A DNA stretch of 6,716 nucleotides from Patescibacteria group bacterium (GTDB lineage Bacteria; Patescibacteriota; Minisyncoccia; Phycocordibacterales; SBAW01), in assembly GCA_030916835.1 (NCBI GenBank), contig JAUPWA010000032.1:1-6716 (forward strand), in the 5' to 3' direction. Shown in pieces: positions 1-6,716 of the stretch. A program made the translations under genes and the position numbers. Positions within the stretch are counted from its first letter, which is position 1. The number at the start of each line of letters is the position of its first letter. The notes below the pieces were generated by a model, which saw nothing but the letters and a program-made list of their open reading frames with translations, did not search any database and had not been told where the DNA came from.

Positions 1-1102
1 CAACCGCAAAAAAAATTGGAATCACTACATACAACCCATAGTCAAGGGCGCTAAAAGTACCGCTTAAAATCATGAAGAGTATGCAGACAAAAACTACACC
101 TATCGCACCAACCATAAGTACTAAGCGCCAAACCTCATAATTTTGTTTTTTATCTTCAACAATGCGTACATAGCCGCGCACCGCCAAATCGACCACGGTC
201 GCTGCCCATGCCTTACTCGAAAGACTTCCGTGTACCACCACGTCAGCCATGGCGGGTGGGAGGTGCTCGGGTGGGTCATACTCGGGCACAATGGTGCCTC
301 GTCCACGATTTTTGTGCTCCTGCACGAACCACCAAACGGCGCTATATCCAATTGAACCGATCAGTAGTAGCGCACTTACTACTATAATCCAGTACGTACG
401 CAAGAAATCTACCCAGTAAGCTGACTGGTCTACAAGGCCTTTTTGCCACCCAACCGCAAACGTCACCGACTCGTTTGGTGCGATGTTGGTAGCCTCAAAA
501 TAATATGTCGAATCAGTCGGCTGCTCTGCGGTGTACTGATGATTGCTCGAGGTATAAAAACTTGTTGATGGCTGCACCACGGGACCCGGGAGCATAACCG
601 TCACCTCAACCCTATCAACCGGCACCGTGTAGTTGGTAAACACGTTCCAGTAGAGTTCGTCATGGTCTTTATAAAACGCGAGTGCGCCATGCACCGTGTA
701 GGAGACGATAAACCGATGTGTGGTGTTACTCAGGTCGTAGTACCACTCAACGATCGTCTCACCATTTTGCTCATACACCGTGTACTTTCCCCAGCTACTT
801 GGGTCATCCTTGCTGAGCTTGGAGCGAGAGAACGCAAAGGCTTTTCCTGTCTCGCCATCGACGACCGTTACATCTGTTATTGCATCGAGCGCCTTGTGTG
901 GGATGCTGCGATACCCAAGGTGATAGGTGCCAACAAACTGGTACGTCTGTTCCTCCTCAACACGAATGCTAGTGTCCTTGTGTACCGTGATGGTCTCAGC
1001 AAAATTCGTGTAGTGATAGGAGCGATCTGTTTGCGCATGCGCCACAAACGCAAAAGCGAACACCACACTTAGTGAAAAACTAAGGAGTAGTGTTCGCTTC
1101 AT
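1..1102 (-). CDS. DUF2207 family membrane protein, 3' end cut by the window edge
   Basis: Open from ATG at 1102 through position 1, giving 367 visible residues with no stop; the C-terminus lies outside. Residues 1-23 form a signal peptide (MKR, a hydrophobic core, cleavage likely after AHA). Residues about 30-225 are a secreted beta-rich domain, followed by a membrane segment at about 238-260. The cytoplasmic stretch EYDPPEHLPP (274-283) and DLAVRGYVRI (305-314) match the usual start of the intracellular part of DUF2207 (PF09972, YciQ-like) proteins. Directly after this, two more hydrophobic segments appear at about 327-348 and from 355 on. The family has no settled biochemical role; it often neighbours LemA and is thought to act at the envelope. 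The gene begins 7 nt after the lemA stop, so it is probably cotranscribed and translationally linked; no Shine-Dalgarno site is visible. Family call is firm; function is unknown. Confidence 0.88.
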   Translation of the reverse strand, partial: MKRTLLLSFSLSVVFAFAFVAHAQTDRSYHYTNFAETITVHKDTSIRVEEEQTYQFVGTYHLGYRSIPHKALDAITDVTVVDGETGKAFAFSRSKLSKDDPSSWGKYTVYEQNGETIVEWYYDLSNTTHRFIVSYTVHGALAFYKDHDELYWNVFTNYTVPVDRVEVTVMLPGPVVQPSTSFYTSSNHQYTAEQPTDSTYYFEATNIAPNESVTFAVGWQKGLVDQSAYWVDFLRTYWIIVVSALLLIGSIGYSAVWWFVQEHKNRGRGTIVPEYDPPEHLPPAMADVVVHGSLSSKAWAATVVDLAVRGYVRIVEDKKQNYEVWRLVLMVGAIGVVFVCILFMILSGTFSALDYGLYVVIPIFFAV

Positions 1103-1109
1103 ACGCGTT

Positions 1110-1670
1110 TTAGAATTTTACTGCAACAGGCTGGCGTGCGGCCGCATCAGCCTCTCCGAGCTCAAAGTACTGCATTGTCTCGAATTTAAAGATCGAAGCG
1201 ATGATGTTGCCCGGGAACGAGTGTACCGCAGTGGTAAGGTCGCGCACATTGCCGTTATAGAAGCGGCGTGCTGCCTGGATTTTATTTTCCGTATCCGAGA
1301 GCTCCGTTTGGAGTGCCAAGAAGTTTTGGTTGGCCTTTAGGTCTGGGTATGCCTCTGCAACCGCGAACAGCGACTTCAGCGCCCCTGAAAGCATATTCTC
1401 AGCCTGGCCTTTTGCCTCTGCACCCTGTGCGTTCATAGCAGCTGAGCGAGCAGTGGTAACATTCTCGAACGCCTCACGCTCGTGGGTCGCGTAGCCCTTA
1501 ACGGTCTCTACCAAGTTGGGAATAAGGTCGTAGCGGCGCTTGAGCTGCACATCGATGTCTGCCCAAGCCTCCTTGGTGCGCTGCACGAGCGCCACAAAGT
1601 GGTTGTACGCGAAAATAACGTAGATAACTACTAATGCGAGAACGCCCAAAATAATGTATAGCGGGTTCAT
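1110..1670 (-). CDS. lemA: LemA family protein
   Basis: A complete protein of 186 residues, the usual LemA length (PF04011). It has a short N-terminus followed by one membrane segment at about residues 4-22, then a helical domain. Typical LemA features are the YNHFV motif just after the membrane segment, the stretch RRYDLIPNLVETVKGYA at about 46-62 and AYPDLKANQNFLALQTEL at about 107-124, ending with AARRFYN and a SFPGNIIA motif. The orientation expected for the family is a very short outside N-terminus and a cytoplasmic or exposed helical bundle; the molecular role is not established. The ATG at 1670 gives the membrane segment at the expected place. It is followed after 7 nt by the DUF2207 gene, a common pairing, and lies 64 nt downstream of groEL. 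An extended -10 element ends 6 nt before the ATG, so the mRNA may be leaderless. No Shine-Dalgarno site is clear. Confidence 0.95.
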   Translation of the reverse strand: MNPLYIILGVLALVVIYVIFAYNHFVALVQRTKEAWADIDVQLKRRYDLIPNLVETVKGYATHEREAFENVTTARSAAMNAQGAEAKGQAENMLSGALKSLFAVAEAYPDLKANQNFLALQTELSDTENKIQAARRFYNGNVRDLTTAVHSFPGNIIASIFKFETMQYFELGEADAAARQPVAVKF

Positions 1671-1676
1671 ACCCCA

Positions 1677-1685
1677 ATTCTACCA
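1677..1685 (-). promoter_or_regulatory. Putative extended -10 promoter of lemA-DUF2207
   Basis: On the minus strand the groEL-lemA gap contains TGGTAGAAT, an extended -10 (TGn plus TAGAAT, five of six matching TATAAT). The hexamer ends 6 nt before the lemA ATG, so transcription would start at or next to the A of the start codon, giving a leaderless mRNA. The -35 region is poor (TTGTGT at 15 bp spacing), which is tolerated in extended -10 promoters. This would let lemA and DUF2207 be expressed separately from the chaperonin genes. Seen from sequence only. Confidence 0.5.
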
Positions 1686-1734
1686 CATCCCTCTAAAACA
1701 CAAGGCCGAGAAGGCTACGGACGGACAAGCATAC

Positions 1735-3420
<1,686 letters not shown>

Positions 3421-3801
3421 TTACTCAATAACCGCCAAGATACTTGCTTCCGGCAAAATGAGGTACTCGACGCCGCCTACTTTAATTTCATCGTAGCCGT
3501 ACTTCGAGAACATGACGCGCTCACCCACATGAACCGAGACCGGCATAATGCTGCCGTCTTCACCACGGCGGCCAGGACCAACAGCAACAACGGTACCCTG
3601 CTCGGGCTTTTCCTTGGCAGTGTCTGGGATGAGGATGCCAAAGGCAGACATGGTTGCAGACTCCTCAGCAGAGAGGGGCTTGATGAGTACACGATCACCA
3701 AGAGGGGTGACGCCGATAGAGCTTTTTTGTAGTACCTTTGTAGCGCTTTTGGGTGCGCTCTTCTTGGTCGATTTGGATACCTTTTTCTTGCTTTTTTTCA
3801 T
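3421..3801 (-). CDS. groES: Co-chaperonin GroES (Hsp10) with lysine-rich N-terminal extension
   Basis: Protein of 126 residues from ATG 3801; GroES is normally near 95. It forms the seven-membered lid of the GroEL chamber. The core begins at about residue 29 with IGVTPLGDRVLIKP, continues with the mobile loop (about 44-60, SAFGILIPDTAKEKPEQG replacing the common GGI(V/I)L form), the roof loop with VAVGPGRRGEDG (72-83), then HVGERVMFSKYGYDEIKVGG and the end EYLILPEASILAVIE. Residues 1-27 are an extra tail made mostly of Lys, Ser, Thr and Ala. ATG 3801 was chosen because no ATG, GTG or TTG lies between it and the core, and because the only in-frame start upstream (TTG at 3888) falls inside the -35 element of the promoter and would encode an unconserved leader. 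groEL follows 48 nt later. There is no close Shine-Dalgarno site; an AAGGTG-like purine run lies about 30 nt upstream, too far to serve. Identity is firm, tail function unknown. Confidence 0.97.
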   Translation of the reverse strand: MKKSKKKVSKSTKKSAPKSATKVLQKSSIGVTPLGDRVLIKPLSAEESATMSAFGILIPDTAKEKPEQGTVVAVGPGRRGEDGSIMPVSVHVGERVMFSKYGYDEIKVGGVEYLILPEASILAVIE

Positions 3802-3860
3802 AGGAAAAACGCTTAGTTGAGTAATACAGCACCTTCTTTGTACGCCCAAGTTTCGCACTA

Positions 3861-3888
3861 AATATAGACAAAATTGGCACTTAGTCAA
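3861..3888 (-). promoter_or_regulatory. Sigma70-type promoter of groES-groEL
   Basis: Minus-strand -35 TTGACT (3888-3883) and -10 TATATT (3866-3861) are separated by 16 bp, five of six matches to each consensus box. Transcription should begin near 3854, giving a leader of about 53 nt before the groES ATG. This is the strongest promoter match in the window. No CIRCE element (TTAGCACTC-N9-GAGTGCTAA) for HrcA is visible here, although a different 6-bp inverted repeat covers the -35 box. Confidence 0.7.
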
Positions 3889-3891
3889 TTT
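3871..3891. repeat. Inverted repeat with 9-nt spacer over the groES -35 box
   Basis: AAATTG (3871-3876) and CAATTT (3886-3891) are perfect 6-bp arms separated by 9 nt. The right arm overlaps the groES -35 box and the left arm overlaps the candidate -35 of secG. The 9-nt spacing is that of CIRCE, but the arm sequence is unrelated to the CIRCE consensus and the arms are shorter. A repressor operator is possible; short A/T-rich palindromes also arise by chance. Confidence 0.35.
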
Positions 3892-3902
3892 GCGATACGT
3901 TA
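3874..3902 (+). promoter_or_regulatory. Candidate secG promoter, possibly giving a leaderless mRNA
   Basis: TTGGCA (3874-3879) and TACGTT (3897-3902) are spaced by 17 bp. The -10 is weak but keeps the important T, A and last T. It ends 6 nt before the ATG at 3909, the same spacing as the lemA -10. It overlaps the divergent groES promoter, whose -35 lies between its two boxes. If real, transcripts would begin at about the A of the ATG. Confidence 0.35.
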
Positions 3903-3908
3903 GCGTTT

Positions 3909-4157
3909 ATGGTAGGGTACTGGGTAATGACCATCCACGGCATACTGCCGTTTATCGAGATAGTCCTTGCGATCGCCATCGTTGTCGGTGTGCTCATGCA
4001 GCAAACTGGCGCGGCGCTCGGAGGCGCATTTGGGGGAGACAACTTCTCTGCGGCGTATCATACGCGTCGTGGCTCTGAGAAGTATCTTTTTTATGCGTCT
4101 ATAGTGCTCGGCATCTTATTCGCCATCAACTCGTTCGCACTCTTCCTGTGGCACTAG
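3909..4157 (+). CDS. secG: Preprotein translocase subunit SecG
   Basis: Small inner-membrane protein of 82 residues from ATG 3909, or 76 if the ATG at 3927 is used; both are typical SecG sizes. SecG is the accessory subunit of the SecYEG channel and aids SecA-driven export. Two membrane segments are visible, about residues 11-30 and 59-80, joined by a loop containing the conserved VLMQQTG (28-34), LGGAFGG (37-43) and the TRRGSEKYL stretch (52-60) before the second helix. Start choice is open: 3909 is supported by a -10-like hexamer 6 nt upstream (leaderless), while 3927 has a weak GGTAGGG purine run about 9 nt before it and gives the more usual short N-terminus. It is the first gene of the plus-strand block, 33 nt before the solute-binding protein. 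Family call is confident in spite of its small size. Confidence 0.92.
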   Translation: MVGYWVMTIHGILPFIEIVLAIAIVVGVLMQQTGAALGGAFGGDNFSAAYHTRRGSEKYLFYASIVLGILFAINSFALFLWH

Positions 4158-4190
4158 CCACATCCTTAGCAGTTTAGACTCTCGCGCACC

Positions 4191-5942
4191 ATGCGCCTCT
4201 ATACACGCCCCTCATTCATAATGCATATCGCTACTGCGACGCGCGCTCTACGCTCCAAACAGAGCAACGTCGGCAGAGCGCTCTTTTACTTTTTTTGCCT
4301 ACTGCTCCTTGTAAGCAGCGTCGGCTTGCTGTACCTGGCAAACAGAGCACTTCTCGTGGCAATCCCGGCTCGCGGCGGCGTGTGGCACGAGGGCATTGTT
4401 GGTACTCCACGATTCATAAACCCAGTGCTCGCCGTGTCTGACGCTGACCAGGACCTCACCGCTCTTGTGTACTCGGGCCTTATGAAAGCGACACCCGAAG
4501 GTACCTACATTCCTGATGCTGCCGAGCGCTGCGACATTTCAGAGGACGGGCGCACCTACACCTGTACCCTGCGCCCTAACCTCACCTTTCACGATGGCAC
4601 ACCGCTCACCGCTGATGATGTTGTCTTTACTATAGCGAAGGCCCAAGACCCAGCTCTCAAAAGTCCTCAGTTCGCAAACTGGAATGGTGTCGCGGTTCAA
4701 AAAATTTCAGACACCCAAGTATCCTTTACCATCAAACAAGCCTACGCGCCGTTTATCGAAAACCTCAGCATAGGCATTTTGCCTGCACACGTATGGAAAG
4801 GCGTTTCAGATGAAGAGTTTGCCTCTAGCCAACTAAATACAACCCCCATTGGCTCTGGCCCCTACAAAGTGCAGACAACAGGGCACGCACAAAATGGTAC
4901 TCCGACCACATACACGCTCGAAGCATTTGCTCTGTACGCGCTTGGCGAGCCGTACCTTACTACGTTGCGATGTACGTTTTATCAAAACGAGGATGATCTT
5001 GTAGACGCGCTTAAGCAGGGGGCTGTTGAGGCAGCGGGCGGCATATCACCTGAGCGTCTTACTGAACTCTCAAAATTGAGCACCGCGCGTGCGCCCATTA
5101 ACCGAGTATTTGGTGTCTTCTTTAATCAAAATCAAAACGAGGTACTGCGAGACAAAGACATACGCCAAGCACTCAACAACGCACTCGACAGAGAGGCTTT
5201 GATACGTGTGGTGCTTCACGGCTATGGTCAGGCACTGCAAGGGCCCCTCCCGCCTAGCGTCATCCCTCAAAACACAATCGCCAACTCTTCCGCAAGCCCT
5301 GATGCTGCACTCGCACGCGCAAAAGATGCACTTACTACCGCAGGGTGGCAACCGGGTCCTGATGGTTTTCTTGTAAAAACAACGGGCACTGGCAAAAACG
5401 CAACCACCGCGACACTGCGCTTTACTCTTGCGACGGGCAATGTGCCAGAGTTGCGTGCGGCTGCAGAGTATGTGGCAGGTGTGTGGCGCAAACTAGGAGC
5501 CGATGTAGCCCTCTCGGTGTATGACCAGGGAGACCTCGCGCAACAAGTTATTAGGCCGCGCAAATTTGATGCACTCCTCTTCGGTGAAGTTATTGGTCGT
5601 GAACCCGATCTTTTTGCATTTTGGGACTCCAGCCAGCGCAACGACCCTGGGCTTAATATTGCGCAATACGCCAACCCTGCAGTTGATACCCTGGTAGAGC
5701 AGTTGCGAAGCTCTCATGACGAGAGTTTGCGCACCATGCTCTTTAAGCAGTTCTCTCTGGATATTGAAAAGGATGTCCCCGCAGTATTTCTCTATGCGCC
5801 CGATTTCGTGTATATTGTTCCTAACAGTGTACAGGGGCTTAACTTGGGCTTCATAGAGGAGCCGAGCGACCGCTTCTTGAGCGTTACTGGGTGGCATGCA
5901 GAAACAGACTACGTCTGGCCATTCTTCGCACAGCATCACTAA
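4191..5942 (+). CDS. ABC transporter solute-binding protein, family 5 (peptide-binding type), membrane-anchored
   Basis: A complete protein of 583 residues. Residues 1-30 are basic, followed by one hydrophobic segment at about 31-57; no lipobox cysteine is positioned for lipidation, so it is probably held by an uncleaved N-terminal helix with the rest outside the membrane. The SBP_bac_5 domain (PF00496; DppA/OppA/NikA type) fills about 65-575. Clear landmarks are GTPRFINPVLAVSDADQDL (71-89), ALVYSGLMK (91-99), the family 5 block TCTLRPNLTFHDGTPLTADDVVFT (about 124-147), IGSGPYKV (220-227), the RQALNNALDREALI block (325-338) and GPLPPSVIP (351-359). Such proteins capture oligopeptides or similar solutes and pass them to a permease; none is encoded here, so the ligand and the partner are unknown. 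Two Cys, 114 and 125, could pair as a disulfide. An alternative ATG at 4221 would shorten the N-terminus by 10 residues. It is probably cotranscribed with secG (33 nt gap) and sits 25 nt before RNase J. Confidence 0.93.
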   Translation: MRLYTRPSFIMHIATATRALRSKQSNVGRALFYFFCLLLLVSSVGLLYLANRALLVAIPARGGVWHEGIVGTPRFINPVLAVSDADQDLTALVYSGLMKATPEGTYIPDAAERCDISEDGRTYTCTLRPNLTFHDGTPLTADDVVFTIAKAQDPALKSPQFANWNGVAVQKISDTQVSFTIKQAYAPFIENLSIGILPAHVWKGVSDEEFASSQLNTTPIGSGPYKVQTTGHAQNGTPTTYTLEAFALYALGEPYLTTLRCTFYQNEDDLVDALKQGAVEAAGGISPERLTELSKLSTARAPINRVFGVFFNQNQNEVLRDKDIRQALNNALDREALIRVVLHGYGQALQGPLPPSVIPQNTIANSSASPDAALARAKDALTTAGWQPGPDGFLVKTTGTGKNATTATLRFTLATGNVPELRAAAEYVAGVWRKLGADVALSVYDQGDLAQQVIRPRKFDALLFGEVIGREPDLFAFWDSSQRNDPGLNIAQYANPAVDTLVEQLRSSHDESLRTMLFKQFSLDIEKDVPAVFLYAPDFVYIVPNSVQGLNLGFIEEPSDRFLSVTGWHAETDYVWPFFAQHH

Positions 5943-5967
5943 CATTTATTGATTAAGAGTATTTTGT

Positions 5968-6716
5968 ATGGAACCAAAAAAAGTAAGGGGCAAGCGTAGC
6001 TTTGCCCGTCCTCATGGAGGGCCAGGCGTTCGTGGCGGTCGGCCACTCAACAGACGCGGTGGTCGCAATAACGGCCCTCGCCCACATCAGACCCCGCCAC
6101 CGCGCCCAGGCCTTGAGTCAAACGCGCAGCCAAATGGCGAGGATAAGATTATACCGCCACTGGAGGCGGGGAATATCCGCATAATCCCCCTGGGTGGCGT
6201 TGAGGAGATTGGCCGCAACATGACCATGATCGAGTACGGCGACGACATCGTCATCGTTGACTGTGGTTTCCAATTTAAAGAGGAAGAGACGCCGGGCATC
6301 GACTACATTTTGCCCAATACCAAATATCTTGAAGATAGAGCACACAAGATCCGTGCCATGTTTATCACCCACGGCCACCTCGACCACATCGGTGGTATCC
6401 CCTACGTTATCGACCGCATCGGCTATCCGCCGCTATACACCCGCCGACTCACAAGCGTCATGATCCGTAAACGCCAAGAGGAGTTCCCTCATCTCAAGCC
6501 TCTGGATATCTTTGAGGTTGAAAAAGATGAGGTGGTGCGCGTTGGTGATATGCGAGTACGCTTTTTCTCAGTCTTTCACACTATCCCCGACTCTATGGGT
6601 ATCGTTATTGAATCACCCTACGGCGACCTAGTGTTTACCGGTGACCTGCGCCTCGACCATATCGACGGCGTTCCTACCGAGACTGAAGACAAAGAATTTG
6701 CGTTCTTCAAAGACCG
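5968..6716 (+). CDS. rnj: Ribonuclease J, N-terminal part (3' end outside the window)
   Basis: Open from ATG 5968 to the window end, with 249 complete residues of a protein usually near 550-600. RNase J is a metallo-beta-lactamase/beta-CASP nuclease with 5'-3' exonuclease and endonuclease activity, acting in mRNA decay and rRNA maturation. The catalytic domain starts at about residue 69 with IRIIPLGGVEEIGRNM, then VDCGFQF (97-103), PGIDYILPN (109-117), the zinc motif HGHLDHIGG (135-143, with His135, His137, Asp139, His140), His204 in FHTIPDSMG and Asp226 in TGDLRLDH, all metal ligands present. The beta-CASP and C-terminal domains are cut off. Residues 1-65 are a low-complexity tail rich in Arg, Gly and Pro (VRGGR, RRGGR), as in some actinobacterial and candidate-phylum homologues, probably RNA-contacting. 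The ATG was chosen because it is the first in frame after the upstream stop and has a weak AAGAG purine run 8 nt before it. Downstream of the solute-binding protein by 25 nt. Confidence 0.97.
   Translation, partial: MEPKKVRGKRSFARPHGGPGVRGGRPLNRRGGRNNGPRPHQTPPPRPGLESNAQPNGEDKIIPPLEAGNIRIIPLGGVEEIGRNMTMIEYGDDIVIVDCGFQFKEEETPGIDYILPNTKYLEDRAHKIRAMFITHGHLDHIGGIPYVIDRIGYPPLYTRRLTSVMIRKRQEEFPHLKPLDIFEVEKDEVVRVGDMRVRFFSVFHTIPDSMGIVIESPYGDLVFTGDLRLDHIDGVPTETEDKEFAFFKD
5988..6007 (+). other. Hairpin inside the start of the RNase J coding region
   Basis: GGGCAA (5988-5993) pairs with TTGCCC (6002-6007), and the interior can add GC/GC around a 3-nt loop with one bulged T. It lies 20-40 nt after the RNase J ATG, inside the tail-coding part. 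A stem here could affect initiation or be a site of self-cleavage, but it may only reflect the G/C-rich Arg-Gly codons. No run of T follows, so it is not a terminator. Confidence 0.4.

Larger units (their letters stand above)
3807..3908. repeat. Mirrored 7-bp motif AGCGTTT upstream of both divergent starts
   Basis: AGCGTTT occurs at 3902-3908 on the plus strand, directly abutting the secG ATG at 3909, and again on the minus strand at 3813-3807, 5 nt before the groES ATG at 3801. Each copy is preceded by a T/A run (TTAGCGTTT and TAAGCGTTT). Together they form an inverted repeat at the two edges of the divergent region. It could be a shared regulatory or leader motif, or chance. Confidence 0.4.

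Noticed and set aside
143..355. Small plus- and minus-strand frames at 121-355
   Set aside because: They overlap the DUF2207 coding frame, which continues unbroken through this region with the family motif EYDPPEHLPP and LAVRGYVRI.
662..1072. Plus-strand open frame of 136 codons
   Set aside because: It is antisense to the DUF2207 gene, whose signal peptide and domain order are clear; no domain features in the shadow frame.
1700..1725. Possible terminator between groEL and lemA (GCC-TTCTC-GGC)
   Set aside because: Only 3 bp of stem with no adequate T run directly after it; too weak to call.
3802..3888. Extended GroES start 29 codons upstream (TTG at 3888)
   Set aside because: The start codon lies inside the -35 box of the promoter and the added residues (with a Cys pair and no GroES similarity) would be encoded upstream of the predicted transcript start.
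3802..3908. HrcA-binding CIRCE operator expected before groES
   Set aside because: Searched by eye for TTAGCACTC and GAGTGCTAA with 9-nt spacing; only partial single halves (GCACTAA, GCACTTA) in direct orientation occur, not an inverted pair.
5267..5945. Minus-strand open frames of 135 and 150 codons
   Set aside because: Antisense to the solute-binding protein, overlapping one another, with no recognisable family features.
6002..6463. Small frames within RNase J (6002-6184, 6257-6463 plus; 6087-6299 and 6118-6387 minus)
   Set aside because: The RNase J frame carries all metal-binding motifs across this region; the others are shadows.

Overview
The window looks like an ordinary chromosomal segment of a bacterium of the candidate phyla radiation, most likely a Patescibacteria/Parcubacteria-type genome. 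That placement is an inference from three things: compact spacing, near-absence of Shine-Dalgarno sites before well-defined genes, and a characteristic gene set (lysine-tailed GroES, LemA beside a DUF2207 membrane protein, a membrane-anchored orphan family 5 solute-binding protein, and an RNase J with an Arg/Gly-rich N-terminal tail). Base composition is close to balanced. All four genes whose stop codon lies inside the minus-strand or plus-strand blocks and can be checked end with TAA or TAG, as does every other complete gene here, and no reading frame contains an in-frame TGA, so nothing points to the TGA=Gly code of Gracilibacteria/SR1.

Layout: two divergent blocks leave a control region at about 3802-3908. 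To the left, on the minus strand and in order of transcription, are groES (3801-3421), groEL (3372-1735), lemA (1670-1110) and a DUF2207 membrane protein (1102 to beyond position 1). To the right, on the plus strand, are secG (3909-4157), a family 5 extracellular solute-binding protein (4191-5942) and the beginning of RNase J (5968 to beyond 6716). There is no stretch above 300 bases without a gene; no tRNA, rRNA, CRISPR, insertion sequence or phage gene was seen.

Functionally the left block is the chaperonin pair GroES/GroEL followed by a LemA-DUF2207 envelope pair that probably has its own extended -10 promoter. The right block carries protein export (SecG), probable oligopeptide capture (solute-binding protein, no permease or ATPase next to it here) and RNA decay/maturation (RNase J). 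The divergent region holds a good sigma70-type promoter for groES, a weaker overlapping candidate for secG, and small inverted repeats but no recognisable CIRCE operator. secG and lemA both have a -10-like hexamer ending exactly 6 nt before an ATG, which would give leaderless mRNAs.

I did not find a previously undescribed defence, mobile or biosynthetic system. The points worth a second look are the putative leaderless promoters, the overlapping divergent control region with mirrored motifs, the charged tails on GroES and RNase J, an unusual transmembrane pair in the DUF2207 protein, and a hairpin just inside the RNase J gene.
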